Part shown: positions 33,096-40,647 of the stretch, piece after piece
Layout: each line of letters opens with the position of its first letter
Numbering within the stretch: position 1 is the stretch's first letter
Assembly (NCBI GenBank): GCA_947629915.1
Contig: CANRFN010000005.1
Location: forward strand, 1-64,000
Direction of reading: 5' to 3'
Source: an uncultured Oscillospiraceae bacterium
GTDB lineage: Bacteria > Bacillota > Clostridia > Oscillospirales > Oscillospiraceae
DNA: 64,000 nucleotides
Position numbers and translations under genes: made by a program
Notes under the pieces: generated by a model
Databases searched by the model: none
Seen by the model: the letters and a program-made list of their open reading frames with translations, nothing else
What the model was told of the DNA's origin: nothing

Positions 33096-33350
33096 ATGAC
33101 GGACAGGAAACCCCTGACCAAGGATGAGGTGTTGGCACTCAAACCGCATGACAGTGTGTGGATTGAGACCAACTTCGGCTATGGGAACTGCTGGTGTGAG
33201 ATCGATACGATCTATGACTGGCATGTGTGGGTTGTATTCGATGGGAAGTTGGTCCATTTCAGCATGGACAACTACGATGATACCCGCTTTTTCACGGCCT
33301 GGAGGCTGTGGGCAGATGAGCCGGATGAAGAGAGCAGGTGGAGCGAATGA
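33096..33350 (+). CDS. Paralogous 'W-R-L-W' family protein, 84 aa
   Basis: ATG 33096 follows GGAGGAG. Single unit with T-A-W-R-L-W-A-D-E-P-D-E-E. Aromatic-rich and probably a small beta-barrel. Its stop overlaps the next start. Confidence 0.6.
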   Translation: MTDRKPLTKDEVLALKPHDSVWIETNFGYGNCWCEIDTIYDWHVWVVFDGKLVHFSMDNYDDTRFFTAWRLWADEPDEESRWSE

Positions 33351-33586
33351 GTCAGATGCCATTGACCAGGCACCAGATGACGCACAAGAAGTCCGGGAAG
33401 GTATGGTTGCAGGACAAGTACGAAATGTTCCCCAGTGAGAAGGAAGTGCACGATAACCGCGATCAGGTGATGATCTTCACTGACTACAGCTGCAAACACT
33501 GGGACCTGTATGGTGAGACGTGGATCCTCTGGAAGCGTGAGCCCACGGAGGAAGAGAGATCGAAGGTGTTCCCGTGGAATATCTGA
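33347..33586 (+). CDS. Paralogous 'W-R-L-W' family protein, 79 aa
   Basis: ATG 33347 overlaps the previous stop. Ends Y-G-E-T-W-I-L-W-K-R-E-P-T-E-E-E-R with final P-W-N-I. A further copy of the same unit. Confidence 0.6.
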   Translation: MSQMPLTRHQMTHKKSGKVWLQDKYEMFPSEKEVHDNRDQVMIFTDYSCKHWDLYGETWILWKREPTEEERSKVFPWNI

Positions 33587-33879
33587 AGCCGTTTACTTAC
33601 GAAGAGCTCTGCGAGCTTGGCAAGGAAGAACTGTCGCAGACATTCTGGCTGGAGAAGCGGAAAGGCCTGGAGTGCAATGTATACCAGGCAAAAATCGCAG
33701 CCATAGAGAACTATTGCTTGCCTGTTGAGTACGACATTCATGAATTTAAGGCATTCTGCATCAGAGTTTTGCCGAACACTGACATCAAGCAGACAAGCGG
33801 ACTCTACAATACGGAATGGAGGCTCTGGCCATCCCAGCCGTCCATTGAGGAGTCGAGGCGAGCGCCATGGAGGACGTAA
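33574..33879 (+). CDS. Paralogous 'W-R-L-W' family protein, 101 aa
   Basis: GTG 33574 follows AAGGTG inside the end of the previous gene. Ends T-E-W-R-L-W-P-S-Q-P-S-I-E-E-S-R-R-A-P-W. The N-terminal half is more divergent. Confidence 0.6.
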   Translation: MEYLKPFTYEELCELGKEELSQTFWLEKRKGLECNVYQAKIAAIENYCLPVEYDIHEFKAFCIRVLPNTDIKQTSGLYNTEWRLWPSQPSIEESRRAPWRT

Positions 33880-34271
33880 TGAGACCGCACACGCCCACAT
33901 CCGAACTGCACATTCGGGGGCAAAAGTTCTGGTCGCTGAAAGCGATCCACGAGATCCCAGAGTCTGTTACCCGCACGAAATGGGTGTTCCGCTGCGACTG
34001 CGGGGATACCGTCACCCTTGGCATTGCTGATGTCATTGCCGGAAACATCAAGGACTGCGGATGCGGGATATCCAAGGCGCCGGCAGCAAAGCGCAGGAAG
34101 CTCAAACCGCCGAAGGCTGAGCCGGTGGATCCGGATATGCTGAAAGATGGATGTAAGTACAACCCCTATGTCGTGTGCCTAAAGCGCAAGTGCAAGGGAT
34201 GTGGATGGAACACGGGAAAGGAGGGAAAAGCCGGTGCAGCCACTAAGCAAAAGAGAAGCCCAAGAGCTTAG
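33879..34271 (+). CDS. Small zinc-binding (CxC...CGC) phage protein, 130 aa
   Basis: ATG 33879 has GGAGG 5 nt upstream and overlaps the previous TAA. The pattern G-Q-K-F-W ... W-V-F-R-C-D-C-G ... I-K-D-C-G-C-G is a well-known small phage Zn module often found next to homing-type DNA-binding domains. The basic C-terminus has another C-K-R-K-C-K-G-C set. Confidence 0.65.
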   Translation: MRPHTPTSELHIRGQKFWSLKAIHEIPESVTRTKWVFRCDCGDTVTLGIADVIAGNIKDCGCGISKAPAAKRRKLKPPKAEPVDPDMLKDGCKYNPYVVCLKRKCKGCGWNTGKEGKAGAATKQKRSPRA

Positions 34272-34587
34272 CGAGTTCAGGTATCTGCAAGACGGGCAGA
34301 GACGGAGAACCAAGGTGTGGATCGAAGGAATCACGGGGTACAAGAAGCCAAGGCAGCTGATGATCTTCGAGAACAAAAAGGACCACATCAAGCTTGTTGA
34401 CGAAGTCTCCAGTGAGCAGTACACTAGGATGTACGACAGGTACGGGACTCATCTCATGAAGGATGGAGTATGCGTGTTTAACGGATGGCGTCTGTGGAAG
34501 GACTGCCCTTCTCCCAGCGACATCAAAGAGGCACCATGGGCGCAGATCAGCGTGGAGGATTGGCGGAATGGTGATCCTGACGATTGA
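34234..34587 (+). CDS. Paralogous 'W-R-L-W' family protein, 117 aa
   Basis: GTG 34234 follows AAGGAGGG and overlaps the zinc protein by 38 nt. Ends N-G-W-R-L-W-K-D-C-P-S-P-S-D-I-K-E-A-P-W with an extra acidic tail. This is the last copy of the family. Confidence 0.6.
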   Translation: MQPLSKREAQELSEFRYLQDGQRRRTKVWIEGITGYKKPRQLMIFENKKDHIKLVDEVSSEQYTRMYDRYGTHLMKDGVCVFNGWRLWKDCPSPSDIKEAPWAQISVEDWRNGDPDD

Positions 34588-34729
34588 GGTACGGGCAGAC
34601 GGTGAAGCAGTCGATGGCATCAAAGAGGACCTGGCCATGTACCTGGAGCGCTGGGGCGATTGCAGAGTAACCAAGATCGAGAGCAAGCCGGAGTATGAGC
34701 AGACGTCCATCTTCGGCAACGAAAGATGA
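34568..34729 (+). CDS. Hypothetical small protein, 53 aa
   Basis: ATG 34568 has GGAGG 12 nt upstream within the previous gene. Mixed alpha/beta pattern (V-I-L-T-I-E-V-R-A-D-G). No family recognised. Confidence 0.5.
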   Translation: MVILTIEVRADGEAVDGIKEDLAMYLERWGDCRVTKIESKPEYEQTSIFGNER

Positions 34730-34748
34730 TCTGACGGAGGGGATAACG

Positions 34749-35171
34749 GTGACGTTGAAGGAACTCAACAGGTATTCGGAGCTCAGGGAGGATGTGGATG
34801 ATGCCCACTACCGTGTCCAGAAGCTGCGGGAGGCTGCGGAGCCTGGGGCGCAGGTAGTGACCGGTATGCCACATGGCAGCGGAGTCCAGGACAAGATCGG
34901 AGACCTGGCAGTCGAGATCGCGGACCTGGAAACGCAGATCGCCATCAAAGAGGCTGAGGCTGAGGCCGAACTGGACAAGCTCACGGCGTACATCGACACC
35001 ATCAGATCTGATTACGTGCGGATACTCTATCGGCTGCGGTTTGTCCGTTGCCTCTCCTGGGCAGAGGTGGCCAAGGTTATCGGAGGGCCGAACACTGCCA
35101 GTAACGTGAAGATCACGGTGTATAGACACATTGACCGAGAGAACAAAAAGAGAAAATTTGATACTCAGTGA
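34749..35171 (+). CDS. ArpU/RinA-like late transcription regulator
   Basis: 140 aa from GTG 34749 after GGAGGGG. A central coiled coil (about residues 45-85) and a C-terminal sigma-70 region-4-like HTH (Y-R-L-R-F-V-R-C-L-S-W-A-E-V-A-K-V-I-G) fit the DUF1492/ArpU/RinA group, which activates late genes. Its position just before the terminator and the late operon supports this. Confidence 0.72.
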   Translation: MTLKELNRYSELREDVDDAHYRVQKLREAAEPGAQVVTGMPHGSGVQDKIGDLAVEIADLETQIAIKEAEAEAELDKLTAYIDTIRSDYVRILYRLRFVRCLSWAEVAKVIGGPNTASNVKITVYRHIDRENKKRKFDTQ

Positions 35172-35383
35172 AACTTGATGTATCGCTAGCAATTGTAGTA
35201 TTGTATGCTCGCAAGATCCTGATTCATGCCAGGTGGCTCCTCCAGAGATGGGGGAGTCACCATTTTTTATGGAGAGGAGGATATTAAGCTGCCACGTTAC
35301 TCCTTGCGTGGCGGGTGTCCTGGTTGGGTATCGGATTCGCCAGCTGGTCCCAAGGCAGGAACATCACAAAGGAGGAAAACAGA
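35172..35383 (+). other. Intergenic leader of the late operon
   Basis: No gene; a 5' part before the terminator (35172-35230) and a 3' leader with an AAAGGAGG ribosome binding site at 35368-35375. The late promoter probably lies here but I could not pick a convincing -35/-10 pair. Confidence 0.4.
35232..35268 (+). terminator. Strong rho-independent terminator after the early region
   Basis: A 12-bp stem with two wobbles (35232-35243 with 35250-35261), a 6-nt loop, and six T residues (35263-35268). It separates the early/accessory transcript from the late genes. Confidence 0.9.
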
Positions 35384-36388
35384 GTGTTCTCGAAGATTAC
35401 TCAGAAGTTCAAAAACAACCCGCTGCTGTACTACGCCATGAGCGTGGCAGCATCCTGGGCTGGTGTTGGCTCGCTGATGAATTTCCGGACCCTGACGTAT
35501 GGCAACGGGCTGATTCCCGCCATCATCTGGGGGTTGGCAAATTCCCTGGCGTGCGTCCTCTTCGGACTCATTGCCTTGCACCTGCCCACTGTCCGAAACA
35601 TCATGCGGATGAAGGTCATCAAGTTCTTCATCGGATTCCTGACGTTGTTCCAGGCCTGGACCAACATGAACGGAATCCAGGAAGTCTTCAGTGATACCCC
35701 GATAGGGACAGCAGGAGGCACGTATATCGTGTATGCCGTCTGCATCTTCTTCATCATCCTGCTGTTGCGGTTCGGAATGATCCGGAACGTCCTCACGGAC
35801 TCCGCATCCTGGTACATGGTCTATGGCCTGATCCTGATCCTCACGATATTCGCCTACATCCAATCCGGCGGAGATGTCAAACAAGTACCGCTAGGCCTGG
35901 AGTGGGAAAATCTCAAAGTTGGACTGTGGAAGGGATTCCTGCTCCTTCCTGGCCCGTTCACCTACGCATACTTCTTTGAGATGCTGGACTACAACGATCA
36001 GAACGAGGACGATACCCACAAGGTAAACGTCACCCACTCCTTCATCCTGGGTGGGCTGATGTTTGGCCTGTATATGCTGTTCAGCTGTGCGCTCGCCATG
36101 GTGGACTTCTCCCCTGCCCTGAATATCGTCAAGGCGGTACTCATTACGATTGTTGCCATCTCCAGCATTTCCAGCTTCCTGTACTCCGAGTACATCCTCT
36201 TCGGCAGAGCTGTCGGCCTGCTGGTGGATGTCGGCATTGTCTGCCTGTGGCAGTACGTGATCCCGCTGGGCGTGATGGGCGTGTGGACTCTGATGTCTGA
36301 GATCCGCATCTACCTGGTGGCTGCTCTCCTCCTGGTGGCTCTTATCATGAGAGCTGTCGGCAAACGGAAGGAGGCGTCTGCTGTATGA
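35384..36388 (+). CDS. Polytopic membrane protein (about 10 helices)
   Basis: 334 aa from GTG 35384, 8 nt after AAAGGAGG; the longer frame from 35315 has no ribosome binding site. Around ten hydrophobic helices cover the protein, beginning N-P-L-L-Y-Y-A-M-S-V-A-A-S-W-A-G. I do not recognise the family, although similar proteins occur beside PAPS-reductase-like genes in clostridial phages. It overlaps the next gene by 4 nt, so it is part of the same unit. Confidence 0.7.
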   Translation: MFSKITQKFKNNPLLYYAMSVAASWAGVGSLMNFRTLTYGNGLIPAIIWGLANSLACVLFGLIALHLPTVRNIMRMKVIKFFIGFLTLFQAWTNMNGIQEVFSDTPIGTAGGTYIVYAVCIFFIILLLRFGMIRNVLTDSASWYMVYGLILILTIFAYIQSGGDVKQVPLGLEWENLKVGLWKGFLLLPGPFTYAYFFEMLDYNDQNEDDTHKVNVTHSFILGGLMFGLYMLFSCALAMVDFSPALNIVKAVLITIVAISSISSFLYSEYILFGRAVGLLVDVGIVCLWQYVIPLGVMGVWTLMSEIRIYLVAALLLVALIMRAVGKRKEASAV

Positions 36389-37176
36389 GGACGGTGCTTG
36401 GACGGAAGCAGAACCTCTCCCCGGATGGGGAAGATCTGTGGTGGGACGTTATCGACCACATCGAAGACTACGTGAGCCGTGAAGAGCTTGCGGAGTGGGA
36501 GGAGAAGACAAAGGCCAGGATCCGGGAGACCATCTCCGGCAAAGCTGCGGGATACTCCTGGAGCGGTGGCAAGGACTCCATTGTCCTGGCAGGTCTGTGC
36601 AAGGACCTGGGCATCACCAAGAGCCAGTGCCTGATTACTGATCTGGAGTATCCGGCATGGCGGAAGTGGATGGAGGAGAACCGCCCCGATGGTTGCGAAC
36701 TGGTCTATGTGGGCTTTGATCTGGACTTCCTGGCGGAGAACCAGGATCTGATTTTCGCCAACGGAAAGACCAAGCAGAAGTGGAACCGGCTGGTGCAGCG
36801 CAGCCACTTCCTGGAGTTCATGGCCAACAACAACCTGGATGTCCTGATGATCGGACACCGCACCATTGACGGCAATTTCTGCGGGAAGAACGGCATCGTG
36901 GAGCGCAAGAGCGGAGAGATCCTCTTTGCCCCGCTATATGACTGGCCACATGAAGTGATCTTCGCGTATATGCGGTATCACGGCATTGAGATACCGTTCA
37001 TCTATCGCTGGTACCGTGGATTCTACGAAGGCACCCACTGGTGGCCCTATCGCTACGCGGATAGCGTGGAGCAGGGATACCGTGAGGTGTACGACATCGA
37101 CCCGTCTGTCGTGATTGCAGCAGCGGAGAAGATCGACAGTGCCCGGGCCTTCCTGGAGAAGGAGGTGCGGGCATGA
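36385..37176 (+). CDS. PAPS-reductase/DndC-like ATP pyrophosphatase
   Basis: 263 aa. The PP-loop S-G-G-K-D-S (60-65) is the signature of adenylating enzymes of the PAPS reductase superfamily. No Fe-S cysteine cluster like that of DndC is visible. These enzymes activate a substrate with ATP for sulfur or amino chemistry. Overlaps both neighbours by 4 nt. Confidence 0.8.
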   Translation: MRTVLGRKQNLSPDGEDLWWDVIDHIEDYVSREELAEWEEKTKARIRETISGKAAGYSWSGGKDSIVLAGLCKDLGITKSQCLITDLEYPAWRKWMEENRPDGCELVYVGFDLDFLAENQDLIFANGKTKQKWNRLVQRSHFLEFMANNNLDVLMIGHRTIDGNFCGKNGIVERKSGEILFAPLYDWPHEVIFAYMRYHGIEIPFIYRWYRGFYEGTHWWPYRYADSVEQGYREVYDIDPSVVIAAAEKIDSARAFLEKEVRA

Positions 37177-37763
37177 ACGTAGTGCAGAAGCGCCTGGATG
37201 AGTTGCACATGCCGGAGAAGAACGTCCGGCGCCACACTGACAAGCAGCTTGCGGAATATGTCCGCTCCATCCAGATGTTTGGCCAGATCAAGCCCCTGGT
37301 GGTTACCGAGGACGGTGAGATCCTGGCCGGGAATGGCCTTTACATGGCACTGAAGCAGATGGGTGTTGAGACGTGCGATTGCTACGTCATGGCCGGACTC
37401 ACGCCTGTCCAGCGGAAGAAGGTCATGCTCTCCGACAACCGGGTGTTTGAGTTGGGTGTCACGGATACCGATGTGTTCGACCAGCTCATCAAAGAGTTGG
37501 AAGGAGACATTGACGTTCCTGGCTGGGATGCTGATCTGCTGGAGATGCTGAATGCCAGTGTGGCAGAGATCAACGGCGTTGTGGAGAGCTACGGAGTCTA
37601 CGCAGAATCCGAGGTCCAGACAATGCAGAACCGGGAGCGTGAGGAGCACATCCCCGGACAGCCCCCGCAGCCCATGGCACCGCCTCCCCAGGCACAAGCG
37701 CCAGCAGCCCAGACAGAGAAGTTCGTGATCTGCCCGAAGTGCGGTGAGCGGATATGCCTGTAA
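37173..37763 (+). CDS. ParB/Srx-fold protein with C-terminal zinc ribbon
   Basis: 196 aa. The N-terminal ParB-like domain has E-I-L-A-G-N-G-L-Y-M-A-L (49-60), where true CTP-binding ParB proteins have G-E-R-R. A Pro/Gln linker leads to a terminal C-P-K-C ... C zinc ribbon. It overlaps the PP-loop gene by 4 nt and the DUF3440 gene by 10 nt. Confidence 0.78.
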   Translation: MNVVQKRLDELHMPEKNVRRHTDKQLAEYVRSIQMFGQIKPLVVTEDGEILAGNGLYMALKQMGVETCDCYVMAGLTPVQRKKVMLSDNRVFELGVTDTDVFDQLIKELEGDIDVPGWDADLLEMLNASVAEINGVVESYGVYAESEVQTMQNREREEHIPGQPPQPMAPPPQAQAPAAQTEKFVICPKCGERICL

Positions 37764-38890
37764 AGAAGCTCGTCAGCACAATGAACGTGCTGGAGGCTGC
37801 GAAACAGCGGATTCAGAACGTCTTCTCAAACGGCGTCAAGGTGTACATGTCCTTCTCCTCGGGGAAGGACTCCTTGTGCATGGCCTCCATCACGTATGAC
37901 CTGATCCGGGCCGGAAAAATTGATGGGAAGCTCCTCACGGTGATCTTCATTGACGAGGAAGGCATCTACCCATCTATGGAGGAGGCAGCATTCCGCTGGA
38001 AGCGGAACTTCGAGTCCATCGGGGTGAAATTCCTCTGGCTCTGTCTCCCCTTCAAACAGGTCTCCGTGATTGACCATCTCTCCGCATCGGAGAGCTGGAT
38101 AACCTGGGAACCAGGCAAAGAAGACGTCTGGGTGCGGAAACCTCCGCCCTTCGCCGTCATGCATAGCCCGTACCTCAAGTACCCGGGCGAAATGAACTAT
38201 CAGACTTTCTGCAAACGTGCCTTTGCGGACGGTGTGCAGATGGTGGGCATCAGAACCGCCGAATCTCTGACACGTCTCCAGGCTGTCTCTCGCTCCAAGC
38301 TCGGATCGCTGGGCGGGATGTTCTACCCGATCTACGATTGGGCGGACAAGGACGTCTGGCTGTACATCAAAGAGCGCAACCTGGAATTCCCGGAGATCTA
38401 CATGCGCTTGTACGAAGCTGGCGTAGCCAAAAATCAGCTCCGTCTGTGCGCATTTTTCGGGGACAACGGCACCCAAGGCCTCCGCTGGATCGCGGAGACA
38501 GACCCTGTCCTCTGGGAGCGCATAGAGCGCCGGGAGCCAAACGCATACCTGGTGCTCCTCTACTGGGACAGCGAGATGTTCCGCAGATCTTCGCACAAGC
38601 GGAAGGAGCTGGAGAAGGACGAAGAGCAGAAGGACTACAAGGCCCTCTGCAAAGACCTCCTTTTCCTACACCCTGAACGATATACTATCGCTCCGGATAC
38701 GGCCAACAAGCTGCCGTCATACCGGAGCCTTTTTCTCAAGAGCTACGGCTTGGCCACAGACGACCATTACAAGCAGATGTATGAGGCGCTCCTCTACGGA
38801 GACCCCAAGTCACGCATCCTGCGCATCCTCTGGACTTCGATTTACAACGACTACAGCGTGAGTGCTAAGTCCAAGGGGGTGAAAAAATGA
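37754..38890 (+). CDS. IbrA-like DUF3440 PAPS-reductase family protein
   Basis: 378 aa. An N-terminal PP-loop S-S-G-K-D-S (35-40) is followed by the DUF3440 C-terminal domain (W-I-A-E-T-D-P-V-L-W-E-R-I). The family includes IbrA of E. coli, always found with the ParB-like IbrB, as here. IbrAB was described as a regulator of immunoglobulin-binding proteins, but its chemistry is not settled. Confidence 0.85.
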   Translation: MPVKKLVSTMNVLEAAKQRIQNVFSNGVKVYMSFSSGKDSLCMASITYDLIRAGKIDGKLLTVIFIDEEGIYPSMEEAAFRWKRNFESIGVKFLWLCLPFKQVSVIDHLSASESWITWEPGKEDVWVRKPPPFAVMHSPYLKYPGEMNYQTFCKRAFADGVQMVGIRTAESLTRLQAVSRSKLGSLGGMFYPIYDWADKDVWLYIKERNLEFPEIYMRLYEAGVAKNQLRLCAFFGDNGTQGLRWIAETDPVLWERIERREPNAYLVLLYWDSEMFRRSSHKRKELEKDEEQKDYKALCKDLLFLHPERYTIAPDTANKLPSYRSLFLKSYGLATDDHYKQMYEALLYGDPKSRILRILWTSIYNDYSVSAKSKGVKK

Positions 38891-39411
38891 CCGTTGATAT
38901 CATGGCCCCTCTGGCCTCTCTCCAATGGGTAGACCGTACCACGCTGCATGCGAATGATTACAACCCCAACAAGGTCAGTGAGGACAACCTGAAACTCCTC
39001 ACGCAATCCATCCTCACCAACGGCTGGACATTGCCAATTGTGGTACGCCCAGATTACACCATCATAGACGGCTTCCATCGCTGGACCGTGTCCGGGCGTG
39101 AGCCCCTCCTCTCTCAGCTTGGGGGCAAAGTACCCGTAGTGATCGTAGACCACCACGGAGACGAAAGCGCAGATGTGTATGGCACCATCACCCATAACCG
39201 GGCGCGTGGCACTCACCTTTTGGAACCCATGAAAGCAATTGTCAAGAAACTTCTTGACGAGGGCAAGACCGTGCAGGAGATCGGGAAACAATTGGGTATG
39301 AAGCCGGAGGAAGTGTTTAGGCTTTCAGGATTTACACGAGAAGAATTTCTCTCTCTCATGACACAGGGCCACAACACCTACAGCAAGGCCATATACTACA
39401 AGCACACATGA
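38887..39411 (+). CDS. IbrB-like ParB/Srx-fold protein
   Basis: 174 aa. The D-G-F-H-R-W core (61-66) is typical of IbrB-type ParB proteins, with a C-terminal HTH-like region (V-Q-E-I-G-K-Q-L-G-M-K-P-E-E-V). It overlaps the IbrA-like gene by 4 nt and ends the five-gene cassette. The remaining pair partner is the ParB at 37173. Confidence 0.82.
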   Translation: MTVDIMAPLASLQWVDRTTLHANDYNPNKVSEDNLKLLTQSILTNGWTLPIVVRPDYTIIDGFHRWTVSGREPLLSQLGGKVPVVIVDHHGDESADVYGTITHNRARGTHLLEPMKAIVKKLLDEGKTVQEIGKQLGMKPEEVFRLSGFTREEFLSLMTQGHNTYSKAIYYKHT

Positions 39412-39435
39412 TCTGCATATACGGAGTACGACAGG

Positions 39436-39541
39436 AGGCCTCTATGCTCGCGCCAGGATTCGCTCAGAGAGCGATTAGACCCCTTAGCCATATCCAAGCA
39501 TACCTGGCGCTAGCGCGTCCCTCCGTGGCGCTCAGAGGCCT
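39436..39541. repeat. Palindromic element B
   Basis: The most complete copy. The outer stem is 39436-39443 with 39534-39541 (8 bp, perfect), and the second stem 39450-39457 with 39503-39510 (8 bp, perfect). Inner hairpins are at 39461-39473 and 39512-39532. The enclosed 39456-39504 aligns with element A. It would fold as a branched RNA if transcribed. Confidence 0.7.
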
Positions 39542-39693
39542 TTACGCCCGCCCGCCCCCTCCCCGGGTCCTTCCAGGGGGTAGGGGCCTGGCCAGCGGGC
39601 TCGTCGACCCCAACGCGTGCATGATTTTGTAGAAAATTTTTTGGCATTTCGTTGCGCATCACACTAAATACAATCCATGATACGCAGCAAATA

Positions 39694-39756
39694 TCAGCAA
39701 GTCCGCACCAGATTTCTCCGGTCTGGTGTTGAGATATGGGCAGTTTTCTTGTCCAT
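39694..39756 (-). pseudogene. Possible antisense small membrane peptide, frameshifted
   Basis: On the minus strand an AAAGGAGT site precedes ATG 39756, giving 20 codons. The neighbouring minus-strand frame then continues with a hydrophobic stretch (C-C-V-S-W-I-V-F-S-V-M), as expected for a small membrane protein broken by one base. Low support. Confidence 0.25.
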
Positions 39757-39768
39757 GCGTTCACTCCT

Positions 39769-39833
39769 TTATAAGCCAACATGCGGATAAGTGGCTCACA
39801 GGATTTGATTCCTGTGCCGGAGGTGCAATTCCC
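39769..39833 (+). other. tRNA-like fold (tRNA-Gln-like, not a full tRNA)
   Basis: The stretch can form a D-arm (AGCC with GGCT), an anticodon-like arm (CACAGG 39797-39802 with CCTGTG 39811-39816) and a T-arm with a T-loop-like TGCAATT. The order resembles bacterial tRNA-Gln. The acceptor stem does not pair and the anticodon loop is 6 or 8 nt, so it is not called as functional. Confidence 0.3.
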
Positions 39834-39898
39834 CTGAGTCCGTGACCTCTGCCAGGCCTCTGCTTTGGACACAGCACGCACACTTGGCAGCTTATATG

Positions 39899-39927
39899 CC
39901 CCCGGCTGGCCCGCCACCAGCTGGGGG
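39899..39927 (+). other. Strong GC hairpin upstream of terS
   Basis: 11-bp stem with one wobble (39899-39909 with 39917-39927) and a 7-nt loop, followed by AAA and no T-tract. Possible packaging-site structure or mRNA stabiliser. Confidence 0.5.
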
Positions 39928-40083
39928 AAACCTTTGCCGTGGCCAGGATAAACGGCAGTTGGATGGTTGGCTGCAACGATTTGGCGAGGCGGAAATCGGA
40001 TGTGGTGAGGTTCTGGCAGTCCTCGGACTAGGCCAGAGTGTAGCCTTTCGGTGCAGTCAGTTTGGCAGAAAGGAATGGCCAGC

Positions 40084-40647
40084 ATGGCAGACGAAGAGAA
40101 GATCGTAACGATAGACGATGAGTCCATCACGGACAAAGCGAGCATCGCAAGGATCCTCGGGCTGTCAGTTCGGAGGATTGAGCAGCTGGCCCAGGACGGA
40201 GTAATCGTCCCGGTAGTTCGTGGGAAGTACGCCATCGGGGATACCATCCGGCGGTACATCAAGAAGCTGACGGACAACCCGGTGGATGAGGAGGACATCA
40301 AGCTCGACAAAAACCGGCGGATAGCGGAGACAGCCATCAAAGCCAACAAGGCAGCGATGGCCAAGATCCAGCTCGCTGAGATGCAGGGCAAGATGTACCG
40401 AGAGGAAGACATTGCTGCTGTCACGGAAGATCTGATCTACGCATTCCGGGGGGCACTGATGGCACTCCCAGGCCGTATCTCAATGGACCTGGTGGGCATC
40501 AAGACGGCAGCAGAAGCAGCGCAGATTGTCCAGGCTGAGACACACAAGATCATGCGAGAGCTGGCACAGTACGAGTATGACCCAAAGGTGTATCAGGCCA
40601 GGATCAATGCGAGGAACCAGCTGAGCGATAGCGACTACGATGAATGA
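40084..40647 (+). CDS. Terminase small subunit (Nu1-like)
   Basis: 187 aa from ATG 40084 after AGAAAGGA; an ATG at 40075 is too close to that site. N-terminal winged-helix (S-I-A-R-I-L-G-L-S-V-R-R-I-E-Q-L-A) for packaging-site recognition, then a helical oligomerisation region. It overlaps terL by 8 nt. Confidence 0.82.
   Translation: MADEEKIVTIDDESITDKASIARILGLSVRRIEQLAQDGVIVPVVRGKYAIGDTIRRYIKKLTDNPVDEEDIKLDKNRRIAETAIKANKAAMAKIQLAEMQGKMYREEDIAAVTEDLIYAFRGALMALPGRISMDLVGIKTAAEAAQIVQAETHKIMRELAQYEYDPKVYQARINARNQLSDSDYDE

Larger units (their letters stand above)
39542..40083 (+). other. Non-coding region upstream of terminase (cos/pac candidate)
   Basis: No plus-strand gene of this stretch is convincing. 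It holds a tRNA-like fold (about 39769-39833), a strong hairpin (39899-39927), and a low-GC block near 39630-39690. lambda-type phages keep their packaging site just before terS, so the cohesive-end site is a fair guess here. Confidence 0.4.

Noticed and set aside
36385..39411. A Dnd phosphorothioation system
   Set aside because: Only PP-loop and ParB-like parts are present. There is no DndA/IscS desulfurase, DndD or DndE, and the DndC-type iron-sulfur cysteines were not seen.
39781..39840. Cobalamin riboswitch, because of a GGTGCAATTCC-like string
   Set aside because: Only the T-loop-like string matches. The GGGAA and later B12-box elements are missing, and no cobalamin gene follows.
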